Source of the DNA: Anoplopoma fimbria
Taxonomy: Eukaryota; Chordata; Actinopteri; Perciformes; Anoplopomatidae
Length of the DNA stretch: 64,000 nt
Assembly: GCF_027596085.1 (NCBI RefSeq)
Contig: NC_072459.1
Span: 21,698,055 to 21,762,054, forward strand
Reading direction: 5' to 3'
The position numbers were made by a program, and so were the translations under genes. Positions 22,101 to 42,079 of this stretch are shown here, one piece after another (the first letter of the stretch is position 1; each line of letters starts with the position of its first letter). Below the pieces are notes generated by a model, which did no database searches, had not been told where the DNA came from, and saw only the letters and a list, made by a program, of their open reading frames with translations.

Positions 22101-25100
22101 TGTGAGGGTGTAAGGACAGAGGATGTGAGGGTCTAAGGACAGAGGATGTGAGGGTCTAAGGACAGAGGATGTGAGGGTGTAAGGACAGAGGATGTGAGGG
22201 TCTAAGGACAGAGGATGTGAGGGTGTAAGGACAGAGGATGTGAGGGTCTAAGGACAGAGGAGGTGAGGGTGTAAGGACAGAGGATGTGAGGGTCTAAGGA
22301 CAGAGGATGTGAGGGTCTAAGGACAGAGGATGTGAGGGTGTAAGGACAGAGGATGTGAGGGTGTAAGGACAGAGGATGTGAGGGTGTAAGGACAGAGGAT
22401 GTGAGGGTCTAAGGACAGAGGATGTGAGGGTCTAAGGACAGAGGATGTGAGGGTCTAAGGACAGAGGATGTGAGGGTCTAAGGACAGAGGATGTGAGGGT
22501 CTAAGGACAGAGGAGGTGAGGGTCTAAGGACAGAGGATGTGAGGGTGTAAGGACAGAGGATGTGAGGGTGTAAGGACAGAGGATGTGAGGGTCTAAGGAC
22601 AGAGGATGTGAGGGTGTAAGGACAGAGGATGTGAGGGTCTAAGGACAGAGGATGTGAGGGTCTAAGGACAGAGGATGTGAGGGTCTAAGGACAGAGGATG
22701 TGAGGGTGTAAGGACAGAGGATGTGAGGGTGTAAGGACAGAGGATGTGAGGGTGTAAGGACAGAGGATGTGAGGGTCTAAGGACAGAGGATGTGAGGGTG
22801 TAAGGACAGAGGATGTGAGGGTGTAAGGACAGAGGATGTGAGGGTGTAAGGACAGAGGATGTGAGGGTCTAAGGACAGAGGATGTGAGGGTCTAAGGACA
22901 GAGGATGTGAGGGTGTAAGGACAGAGGATGTGAGGGTGTAAGGACAGAGGATGTGAGGGTCTAAGGACAGAGGATGTGAGGGTGTAAGGACAGAGGATGT
23001 GAGGGTCTAAGGACAGAGGATGTGAGGGTGTAAGGACAGAGGATGTGAGGGTCTAAGGACAGAGGATGTGAGGGTCTAAGGACAGAGGATGTGAGGGTGT
23101 AAGGACAGAGGATGTGAGGGTGTAAGGACAGAGGATGTGAGGGTCTAAGGACAGAGGAGGTGAGGGTGTAAGGACAGAGGATGTGAGGGTGTAAGGACAG
23201 AGGATGTGAGGGTCTAAGGACAGAGGATGTGAGGGTGTAAGGACAGAGGATGTGAGGGTGTAAGGACAGAGGATGTGAGGGTGTAAGGACAGAGGATGTG
23301 AGGGTCTAAGGACAGAGGATGTGAGGGTGTAAGGACAGAGGATGTGAGGGTCTAAGGACAGAGGATGTGAGGGTGTAAGGACAGAGGATGTGAGGGTGTA
23401 AGGACAGAGGATGTGAGGGTCTAAGGACAGAGGATGTGAGGGTGTAAGGACAGAGGATGTGAGGGTGTAAGGACAGAGGATGTGAGGGTCTAAGGACAGA
23501 GGATGTGAGGGTGTAAGGACAGAGGATGTGAGGGTCTAAGGACAGAGGATGTGAGGGTGTAAGGACAGAGGATGTGAGGGTGTAAGGACAGAGGATGTGA
23601 GGGTGTAAGGACAGAGGATGTGAGGGTCTAAGGACAGAGGATGTGAGGGTGTAAGGACAGAGGATGTGAGGGTGTAAGGACAGAGGATGTGAGGGTGTAA
23701 GGACAGAGGATGTGAGGGTCTAAGGACAGAGGATGTGAGGGTGTAAGGACAGAGGATGTGAGGGTCTAAGGACAGAGGATGTGAGGGTGTAAGGACAGAG
23801 GATGTGAGGGTGTAAGGACAGAGGATGTGAGGGTGTAAGGACAGAGGATGTGAGGGTGTAAGGACAGAGGATGTGAGGGTGTAAGGACAGAGGATGTGAG
23901 GGTGTAAGGACAGAGGATGTGAGGGTGTAAGGACAGAGGATGTGAGGGTCTAAGGACAGAGGATGTGAGGGTGTAAGGACAGAGGATGTGAGGGTCTAAG
24001 GACAGAGGATGTGAGGGTCTAAGGACAGAGGATGTGAGGGTCTAAGGACAGAGGATGTGAGGGTGTAAGGACAGAGGATGTGAGGGTCTAAGGACAGAGG
24101 ATGTGAGGGTCTAAGGACAGAGGATGTGAGGGTGTAAGGACAGAGGATGTGAGGGTCTAAGGACAGAGGATGTGAGGGTGTAAGGACAGAGGATGTGAGG
24201 GTGTAAGGACAGAGGATGTGAGGGTGTAAGGACAGAGGATGTGAGGGTCTAAGGACAGAGGATGTGAGGGTCTAAGGACAGAGGATGTGAGGGTGTAAGG
24301 ACAGAGGATGTGAGGGTGTAAGGACAGAGGATGTGAGGGTCTAAGGACAGAGGATGTGAGGGTGTAAGGACAGAGGATGTGAGGGTCTAAGGACAGAGGA
24401 TGTGAGGGTGTAAGGACAGAGGATGTGAGGGTCTAAGGACAGAGGATGTGAGGGTGTAAGGACAGAGGATGTGAGGGTCTAAGGACAGAGGATGTGAGGG
24501 TCTAAGGACAGAGGATGTGAGGGTGTAAGGACAGAGGATGTGAGGGTCTAAGGACAGAGGATGTGAGGGTCTAAGGACAGAGGATGTGAGGGTGTAAGGA
24601 CAGAGGATGTGAGGGTGTAAGGACAGAGGATGTGAGGGTGTAAGGACAGAGGATGNNNNNNNNNNNNNNNNNNNNNNNNNNNNNNNNNNNNNNNNNNNNN
24701 NNNNNNNNNNNNNNNNNNNNNNNNNNNNNNNNNNNNNNNNNNNNNNNNNNNNNNNGGTCTAAGGACAGAGGGATGTGAGGGTCTAAGGACAGAGGATGTG
24801 AGGGTGTAAGGACAGAGGATGTGAGGGTGTAAGGACAGAGGATGTGAGGGTCTAAGGACAGAGGATGTGAGGGTGTAAGGACAGAGGATGTGAGGGTCTA
24901 AGGACAGAGGATGTGAGGGTCTAAGGACAGAGGATGTGAGGGTCTAAGGACAGAGGAGGTGAGGGTGTAAGGACAGAGGATGTGAGGGTGTAAGGACAGA
25001 GGATGTGAGGGTGTAAGGACAGAGGATGGAGGGTCTAAGGACAGAGGATGTGAGGGTCTAAGGACAGAGGATGTGAGGGTCTAAGGACAGAGGATGTGAG

Positions 25101-26874
25101 GGTGTAAGGACAGAGGATGTGAGGGTGTAAGGACAGAGGATGTGAGGGTCTAAGGACAGAGGAGGTGAGGTGAGGACAGGGTGTGAGGGTCTAAGGACAG
25201 AGGATGTGAGGGTGTAAGGACAGAGGATGTGAGGGTGTAAGGACAGAGGATGTGAGGGTCTAAGGACAGAGGATGTGAGGGTGTAAGGACAGAGGATGTG
25301 AGGGTCTAAGGACAGAGGATGTGAGGGTGTAAGGACAGAGGATGTGAGGGTCTAAGGACAGAGGATGTGAGGGTGTAAGGACAGAGGATGTGAGGGTCTA
25401 AGGACAGAGGATGTGAGGGTCTAAGGACAGAGGATGTGAGGGTCTAAGGACAGAGGAGGTGAGGGTGTAAGGACAGAGGATGTGAGGGTCTAAGGACAGA
25501 GGATGTGAGGGTCTAAGGACAGAGGATGTGAGGGTGTAAGGACAGAGGATGTGAGGGTCTAAGGACAGAGGATGTGAGGGTCTAAGGACAGAGGATGTGA
25601 GGGTGTAAGGACAGAGGATGTGAGGGTCTAAGGACAGAGGATGTGAGGGTCTAAGGACAGAGGATGTGAGGGTCTAAGGACAGAGGATGTGAGGGTCTAA
25701 GGACAGAGGATGTGAGGGTCTAAGGACAGAGGATGTGAGGGTCTAAGGACAGAGGATGTGAGGGTCTAAGGACAGAGGATGTGAGGGTCTAAGGACAGAG
25801 GATGTGAGGGTCTAAGGACAGAGGATGTGAGGGTCTAAGGACAGAGGATGTGAGGGTGTAAGGACAGAGGATGTGAGGGTGTAAGGACAGAGGAGGTGAG
25901 GGTCTAAGGACAGAGGATGTGAGGGTCTAAGGACAGAGGATGTGAGGGTGTAAGGACAGAGGATGTGAGGGTCTAAGGACAGAGGATGTGAGGGTGTAAG
26001 GACAGAGGATGTGAGGGTGTAAGGACAGAGGATGTGAGGGTGTAAGGACAGAGGATGTGAGGGTGTAAGGACAGAGGATGTGAGGGTCTAAGGACAGAGG
26101 ATGTGAGGGTCTAAGGACAGAGGATGTGAGGGTGTAAGGACAGAGGATGTGAGGGTCTAAGGACAGAGGATGTGAGGGTCTAAGGACAGAGGATGTGAGG
26201 GTCTAAGGACAGAGGATGTGAGGGTGTAAGGACAGAGGATGTGAGGGTCTAAGGACAGAGGATGTGAGGGTGTAAGGACAGAGGATGTGAGGGTGTAAGG
26301 ACAGAGGATGTGAGGGTGTAAGGACAGAGGATGTGAGGGTCTAAGGACAGAGGATGTGAGGGTGTAAGGACAGAGGATGTGAGGGTCTAAGGACAGAGGA
26401 GGTGAGGGTGTAAGGACAGAGGATGTGAGGGTCTAAGGACAGAGGATGTGAGGGTCTAAGGACAGAGGGATGTGAGGGTCTAAGGACAGAGGATGTGAGG
26501 GTCTAAGGACAGAGGATGTGAGGGTCTAAGGACAGAGGATGTGAGGGTGTAAGGACAGAGGATGTGAGGGTCTAAGGACAGAGGATGTGAGGGTCTAAGG
26601 ACAGAGGATGTGAGGGTCTAAGGACAGAGGATGTGAGGGTCTAAGGACAGAGGATGTGAGGGAGTCTAAGGACAGAGGATGTGAGGGTGTAAGGACAGAG
26701 GATGTGAGGGTGTAAGGACAGAGGATGTGAGGGTGTAAGGACAGAGGATGTGAGGGTGTAAGGACAGAGGATGTGAGGGTGTAAGGACAGAGGATGTGAG
26801 GGTCTAAGGACAGAGGATGTGAGGGTCTAAGGACAGAGGATGTGAGGGTCTAAGGACAGAGGATGCAGAGGATG
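19182..26874. repeat. Giant 23-bp minisatellite array
   Basis: Head-to-tail units of 23 bp with the core GAGGGTCTAAGGACAGAG, alternating with a variant in which TCTAAGG is TGTAAGG. By length there are roughly 330 units (not individually counted). The first two units at 19,182 are 20 bp long, lacking three bases. The unit has 10-11 G and only 1-2 C on the plus strand. Because 23 is not a multiple of 3 and the unit carries TGA and TAA, no long frame crosses it. A noisy block with many indels spans about 20,190-21,140. An assembly gap lies at 24,656-24,755, so true length is unknown. Confidence 0.98.
24656..24755. other. Assembly gap (100 N)
   Basis: Exactly 100 N inside the minisatellite, a conventional placeholder for a gap of unknown size. 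The array is therefore probably longer than shown. Confidence 0.99.
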
Positions 26875-26879
26875 TAACA

Positions 26880-26960
26880 TGTGCACAGATTATAAAGCCC
26901 TCTGAGGCACATCTGTAATTTGTGATTCTGGGCTCTACAAAATAAACTGAACTGAACATA
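26880..26960 (+). mobile_element. Retroelement-like 3' tail
   Basis: Contains TTATAAAGCCCTCTGAGGC, TAATTTGTGATTCTGGGCT and CTACAAAATAAACTGAACTG, ending in a TGAAC-type short repeat. This is the pattern of a 3' tail found at the end of a common fish non-LTR-type repeat. It directly abuts the minisatellite. The identification is from memory. Confidence 0.6.
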
Positions 26961-26969
26961 TGGCCTTTG

Positions 26970-27050
26970 TTCCTAGTGGGCGGAGCCTCTGTCGGAGGGG
27001 GTGGGAACGTGATGACGTCACCGGTGAACGCCAAAATAAAACTGCTTAAA
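26970..27050 (+). promoter_or_regulatory. tlcd4 promoter with GC box and CRE
   Basis: A GC box GGGCGG at 26,978-26,983 and a perfect palindromic CRE, TGACGTCA, at 27,013-27,020 lie just upstream of a GC-balanced region leading to a splice donor at 27,371/27,372. An A-rich TAAAAC/TTAAAA stretch follows at 27,033-27,055. CREs are bound by CREB/ATF factors. The start site itself is not visible. Confidence 0.6.
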
Positions 27051-27059
27051 AAAAAAAAA

Positions 27060-27166
27060 AGCTACTGGACTCATAGCGGGAGAGAAACCATAGCTGCGGG
27101 GAAAGCTTTTATTTATCCAGGTTGTAGTGGTCGGCTGGGGTGCGCCATTGTTCGCCTAGCAGACGA

Positions 27167-27235
<69 letters not shown>

Positions 27236-27371
27236 TCCTTCCAGGGGCTGTGTCAGTTTAGCCGTCTTGCTAGCTAACGTCAAGTTGTGGAAGAAAGTGT
27301 AGAAGAAGAAGAAGACGGCCGGCTGAACGGGACGCGTACCCGGCTACACAGACCTATGCGACGGACAGCAG
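27060..27371 (+). other. tlcd4 5' UTR exon (inferred)
   Basis: The exon ends with CAG followed by the donor GTAACC at 27,372. The 5' boundary is a guess from the promoter position. It contains a (CT)32 array at 27,169-27,232 and no conserved coding frame. It would splice to the acceptor at 30,633/30,634, placing the ATG at 30,641 in the next exon. Confidence 0.5.
27169..27232. repeat. (CT)n microsatellite in 5' UTR/promoter
   Basis: CT array of about 32 repeats between the CRE and the first donor. Confidence 0.95.
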
Positions 27372-27621
27372 GTAACCAGCTCCCCGCTGCACAACCTCAC
27401 CAGCTCGGTGTCTGTTGTTTAAACGGTATAAACGCGTTGAGCTCCGGACGTCTTTATTGCCTCGTCAGTGGCAACAACATACGTAGCTTTCCCGTTTTAG
27501 CCGACAACTTTGGCCCCTGAATCACGTCTTATGGCTTCTTGTTACAACACCTGCCCGACTTGTGTTTGTGAAAGCTGTTTGCTTAGCTGATGATATATAA
27601 CGTAGCTATATATATATATAA

Positions 27622-27663
<42 letters not shown>

Positions 27664-30633
27664 ACACGTTGCTCGTATCTGCCCGTTACGTCTCTCGGTG
27701 CAGAGCTTAATGAGATGGTCGCCAATTGTATAGTATGTGTATTTATTGTCTGTGTAGTTGTATAGTATGTGTATTTATTGTCTGTGTAGTTGTATAGTAT
27801 GTGTATTTATTGTCTGTGTAGTTGTATAGTATGTGTATTTATTGTCTGTGTAGTTGTATAGTATGTGTATTTATTGTCTGTGTAGTTGTATAGTATGTGT
27901 ATTTATTGTCTGTGTCTGTGTAGTTGTATAGTATGTGTATTTATTGTCTGTGTCTGTGTAGTTGTATAGTATGTGTATTTATTGTCTGAATCTGTAAAGT
28001 TGAGCTGCTGCAAAGGAATTTAAAGGTAATTAATAATAATCACAGGTTACTTTGAGCTGCACGTTTTGTCTCTATTGTGGTGGAAGGTGCACCAGACTGA
28101 GAGGGTTAATACAGCGGTTATCATTACATCTGTATCCCTGTTATGGTCCGACCTTCCTGGCAGAGATTGGTGAGGCCGGCCTTGTGGAGGTTTTGTGCCT
28201 CTGGAGCTGCTACAGAGACGGGTGAGTCAAACCCATCGTGGTGTAGCAATGCGGTAGACAGGGGTGAGGGGGAGGTTTAGATTTCCAAAAGAAGGGTGGA
28301 TTGAACCTCTATTATTTATGTATTGATCGATATGTCACGGGGGTCACTTGTTTGCTGACAGTGGCAAGATGGGCCTGGTGGAACAAGGTCAGACTGTGGA
28401 CGGAGGAGGAGGCTCTCTGCACGCTGCTTCCTCCTCCTCCTCCTCCTCCTCCTCCTCCTCCTGCTGCTCTTCTTCCTCCCAGTGTGAACCAGCCTACCAG
28501 GTGAAGAATGCCAATGAATTATTCAGGCTCATGCTGCATAGATCAGCGTGGCCCGGGAATGTGCATAGCTGCTGCTGCTGCTGCTGCTGGGGACAATGAG
28601 AGGCTTTTAAGAGTAGTAGGGTGGCTTCCCCAAGAAGAATCGCCTGCCTCAGCTTCCCCTGTTGAACATGCCAGTTTTCTAGAGTGAATAGGGGCACTGG
28701 GAACCGTAATGAAGTAGGAGCAGCAGGTCTCGCAGTTGCTTTGATTTGTGGAGTTGTCAGGCATCCTATTTTTTTTTTTCTAAAGATCAAGCGGAAAATA
28801 GTCCTGAAGATTGCGTCTGGTGGCTCCGAGCAAAGCTGTAATCTTCATGGTAGTATTTGAATTGATGGGTTTCGCTGGTGCAACTGGTTTTCTTCAACAG
28901 CTTGTTGTTTCTTGTGCTTTGTTGACTTGCGTTTTGCAGATCAGTGGGCACGCACAACATTGGGCATTTTTAGGGTAAAAATAGAACCTAATTCATGTAA
29001 TGTAATGTACCGTAAAGAAACAGCCTTCACCAAGTATATGGCTAAAGTGTGTGAGTTTCCCACCTTTGTGTCTGGCAGTTGTTGGTAATCTTTACCTGGC
29101 ACAATCCTTATCGCCACCTCGCAATTTCTGTTAATTCAGAATTTCTTAGGCCAGAGTCCAGATCAGCATAAGCTCAGTATGTTGTAATAGCTAAAGAACA
29201 AGTGAGAGGTCACGATGGCTTTGCATTCAGCATCATGTTGTGACCTTTGTTTGGTGTTTGTTTTTATTCTGGTAGGTGTTGCAGGAGTATGGACAGTTTT
29301 TCTGTCATTGCGTTTGTGACAGGTGGGATGACAGAAGCTGAGAAACAAAGCCAGTTGATGATTTTAGGTCTGCAGCAAAAATACAAAAGGAAATGAGGAA
29401 GAGGCAAAACGGCTAGCTAGATGTCAGCAGGATATCTAGTCCCCAGTCCAAGTTGCTATGACTAATGTACTTGATCATATGTTGTCTGTCTTAGGAATGA
29501 AGCATTTGGGTTGTTGACCCCGAGACATCCGGTTACCCAGAACACAGTCAGAATTTTTCGCTCTGGAACTCAAGCAGCTCTTAAAAAAAAAAAAAAAAAA
29601 AAAAACACGATTACAGTCGGCGCAGTCACGTCAATCTACGATAAATGAATAAACAACTTTATGTGATTCAAATTAATTCTGTACCCCAGGTCGGAAAAAA
29701 ACATTGAACGTACTGATTTTGCTGTTTTTTGCGATCACGGTGCTATTTCAGGCCATCTGCACTAATCGCCTGTGATTTGAAAAAAGGCTTCTAGTTTGTT
29801 GACCTGAGTGAGAGTAAACAGATCTTTTCAGCATGTGTTTACAGACAGCTGCCTGTGTTTGTCCTCATTAGTTTAAATTTATATCGGTTTCTGGTCCAAC
29901 ACTTCTAACATTGATCATACTTAAATCTGCAAGATAAATGGGCATAATGGAAATAAACTAAAACACCAAATGTCTAATAAACAGTTGATTTAAACATAGA
30001 TATGGGCAGAATGAAGGGCATTGTTAAAGTAGAATACACCCTCAAAACCTGTTACACAGTCTTCCTCTGATTTGAACCTGTGTCTCCATCTTGACAATCG
30101 TCTTTTCTTTCCCCCGCTCAGCCTTTGTTTTTTCCTCAGGGATTTTGAGTATGCCTAAACAACCCACTGTAATCCCATTGCAAAATATGCATATAAATGG
30201 AGACCTTTTATTCCAAATCTTAATACCCCGCACTGTATTCACTTCATTTATTTTTTTCTCTGTATTTTTCCCTCCTTTGCCCTCAACTGTAGCGCCTTTC
30301 ATTTTCCACCACCCTTCTCTGATCTGCCCCGCTTGTCTAAAACTCTGCTGTCACTCGCATTAGACAGGCCATGTCTTTGGCTTACACACCCCCCCTCCGT
30401 CTCTGTCTCTTCCCTTTATTTCTTTACTTTGTGCACTGGAGGAACCACACAGGGTGCCGCCTCACTCTCTCACCTCCGCCGCCACCTCAGTTTCTTCTTC
30501 TGGTGCTGCCCAGGATGACTGACAGTCATCGATTGAACCTGTCCATGTGTATCACCCTCCCCTGTCTCCTGCCTCCCCCCAACCCCTCCCCTCCCTTCCC
30601 TTCCTCTCCTCTCCTCCTCCTCCTTGTGTTTAG
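27372..30633 (+). other. tlcd4 5' UTR intron
   Basis: Bounded by GTAACC and a pyrimidine-rich TTGTGTTTAG. Contains a (TA)n patch at 27,607-27,662, a 32-bp minisatellite at 27,723-27,988, a (TCC)n tract at 28,428-28,463, a (CTG)7 tract at 28,569-28,589 and a poly-A run near 29,582. No further exon is required by the protein. Confidence 0.55.
27723..27988. repeat. 32-bp minisatellite, 8 copies
   Basis: Eight head-to-tail copies of a 32-bp unit containing TATAGTATGTGTATTTATTG. Six are spaced exactly 32 bp apart. The last two are preceded by an extra TGTCTG (38-bp spacing). Confidence 0.95.
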
Positions 30634-30640
30634 GTGAGTG

Positions 30641-39176
<8,536 letters not shown>

Positions 39177-39989
39177 AGAGATGTGGAGGCGATGGATGTG
39201 TAGACACAGACGTGAGCGGGGAGGTAAGGCTGGACATCCAGGAACCCTCGCACCCTCTCTCTTTTGCTCTAGACTCGGTGTCCCTTCCTCCCTCCCACCC
39301 TCACCCACCAATCCACCAATCTCAGCCCTGGATCTCCTTGTAGTTGGCTAGTGGACTGGACTAACAGGTCCTGACCCGGACACGAGACAAAGAGACCGCT
39401 CTCTGACTCCCTGAAGCGTTGGCCTTTGTGGCCTCCATCATTCTGCCGGGTGACATCTCCCCGGTCGCAGACGACGAGGTAGAGCTCGCAAGCACACTTT
39501 TAAAACCCCGTCTCGCCACTCGCCACCACCCTTCCTCCCTCGTCTCCTCTCATGCTTCGACTTCAGCCAAAGCCCAATCCTCTGAAGTGCCTGCGAAAGA
39601 CAGGAAAGCAATAAAACGCGGAGGAAACGAGCTCGCAAAAAAAAAGTCCAACAGAGCTCTTGGCCCCCATTTCAGAAGACGACCACCTCCCGGCGCTCCG
39701 CCCACTGCTCCCGAAACGACCTGAGGCTCTTCCCGTCGCTCGCGCTCCGTCCACATGCGAGGAGACGCCGCCCGCAGGACGACTCCCTCGCATCAGATCC
39801 ATACGGCGTTTTGTGAATCTACAGGGCTCTTGTCTTAAACCTCATCAGACCTCACAAAAAAAACAGAAAAAGAGACAGGAAAAACACCATAATGCCTCTT
39901 CTACAGTATCACCTGCTGTGGCCTCCGTGTAACAAGTGGCACCTGCCTATATCACCAGCCATGCCCCTCAAAAACTCCTCACAATTTGG

Positions 39990-40033
<44 letters not shown>

Positions 40034-41273
40034 CAAAAATAAGTGCATGCGGTAGAGAGAAAGACGCACTCCCCAACATCTTCAGCTCCTCAAAGGACGA
40101 TTTTGCCTTTTCAGTATTCATCGTGTCGGCATCTCTATGTGGTTAATTTGTATTGCATCCATGGCAACCCTCTGCCTCACTGGACAGGGCTCCACCGTCC
40201 AGCTTGAAAACTTTTGGTTTTTGTTCTACCTCTCCCCCCCGCCTTACAGAGACTCCGTCGCCATGAGTCAGTCAACTTTTTTTTTTGTGTGTTTCTTTCT
40301 ACTGTAAAGAGTGGTTTTAGCCTTTTATAATGTTATCTGTTGTGATATCACTGATTCAGAGGGGACGACGTCCTCCCCCTCAGTCCTTCCTAACCGTCCC
40401 CAGAGCATTTCCCCCCCCGGCCGATGCTCTAAAAACAAAGCGCCATTTTTCTAGAGAAACGCCTCCGGAGGCATTTACACTTCCTCTCATCCCCCTTTGT
40501 TCTCAGCAACTCTGAGACTCTAATTTGGGAAATGAGTGGAAAAAAGTTTGCACAAGCATAGAGTTCAAACTATCCACTGTATCTGACACCCTTCGTAAAC
40601 ACTGACATGGTGCTCTTCTTTTTTCCTTTTTTTTTCCTTTTTCCTTTTTCCTTTCAGAATGTCAGCAGTAGGAATGCTTGCAATAGAACATTTTACAAAA
40701 ATCAAATTTATTAATTAGGACGTACCAATCCGTGACAGTCAGTCAAAAGCAACGTGGCAATCTGCATGTTTTTTGTTTTGTTTTGTTTTTCTGTATAAAC
40801 TGTAAATCATCACTTCACAGCATGGTAAGATTGACATATTTCTGCAATGCCTTAGCGAATAGTCAACATAGATGAGTAACATCTAAATATGAATTAATCT
40901 AATGCTTAATAGGGGGGTTTGTCTTCCAAAACAGTTGGTGTTTTTTGCCTCTCTGAGCGTTCTGAATGCCTGCGTGTTTTTTGATTCCTTTCTCCTCTCC
41001 CTGCATGTCTGTACAGTATATACACATACAGTCGCTACTCGGGGCACCTTCTGCACACTGTATGGCTAGACTCACTAATCATTACCACATTCTCTGTACG
41101 CCACTTGGCACTTCTTGGTTTTTATGAATCCATGAGCTCTTCGCGGTCGGCAGACGCTCATGACTACATAGCTGATATCATGACGGACAGAGATACAAGA
41201 GGATGTTTCAGATTCAAGAGAAATGTGCAAAGGACGGGCTGCCAAGTGTGTACTCCCGTTTCCTTTTTACTTA

Positions 41274-42079
41274 AAGGAGTACTCCACCGATTTAGCATTT
41301 TACTCCTTTGACATTGGGGACTCATGGTCAGCATCTTTTCTTTTTTAATATGCAAATCAATACAGCAGAACCAGATTGTAGCAAAGTTTCAATCCAAATG
41401 TAGCGCAACATTTTTCACCAAATTTACCCCAAAAGTCTGCAAGAAAATGAGAATAAATGCGTGTGAGTATTAGTTGTTGCATCGAGAAACAGCTTGAGCC
41501 TCTTTATGTTTCATTAGTGCAGACAAAGAGGGTGCAACCAGATGCCGTGATTAAAATAGTACTGGTCAAATCTCAAAACCAATGGGAACGTGACACCTCT
41601 GTTTGTTTCATATAGTAATCTGAGGAAGTTTACATTCTCCTCATCGCTCCACACTTGTCCGACACTATTCTTCATCTCTTCAGTGACCAGGAGCGTCAGT
41701 TTGCTTTTCCTGTACGTCACTTTGTCATACATGCAGAAACCTTTCCACCAAAGACGAATGTTTCCAATATTTTGCTTTATTTATTTTTTTGAGAATTTGA
41801 AACGCACATACAAACGGGTGGATTAAAACACAGTCTTTCTCTTTTTATTCCACCCATTCCTTTTCCTTGTCGAAATGTGGTGCCTACATTACCCACAATG
41901 CAACCCATTTGCGGACAGTTCCGTCAGAGACTCGGGCGCGCTAGTAGCGGTTAACATAGCCTCAAGGCCCTCGCTCTCAAGCAGGAAGAAGCCTTTGGCT
42001 GTAGCTTTTTTTTTTTTTTTTTTTTTTTTCTTTTACACATTTGTAGACTTTTGATGTGTAAAATCGGTGGAGTTCCCTT
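41274..42079. mobile_element. Harbinger-like element in tlcd4 3' UTR
   Basis: The left end reads AAGGAGTACTCCACCGATTT. The reverse complement of the right end reads AAGGGAACTCCACCGATTTT. Both are flanked by TTA (41,271-41,273 and 42,080-42,082), which fits a PIF/Harbinger 3-bp target duplication. The element is 806 bp. A minus-strand frame at 41,514-41,732 contains WSDEENVNFLRLLYE, which resembles the start of a Myb/SANT-like helix, but it is short and may be chance. Confidence 0.75.

Noticed and set aside
24656..24755. Biological break in the array
   Set aside because: It is exactly 100 N, an assembly placeholder.
19182..26874. CRISPR-like array
   Set aside because: Units are contiguous 23-bp head-to-tail copies with no unique spacers, in a vertebrate sequence.
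28369..28599. Frame with a Ser/Cys run in the tlcd4 5' UTR intron, followed by a CAG|GTGAAG donor-like site
   Set aside because: The Ser run comes from a (TCC)n tract and the Cys run from (CTG)n. Spliced to 30,634 it would be out of frame with the TLC protein, and no domain is visible. At most it is an alternative leader exon.
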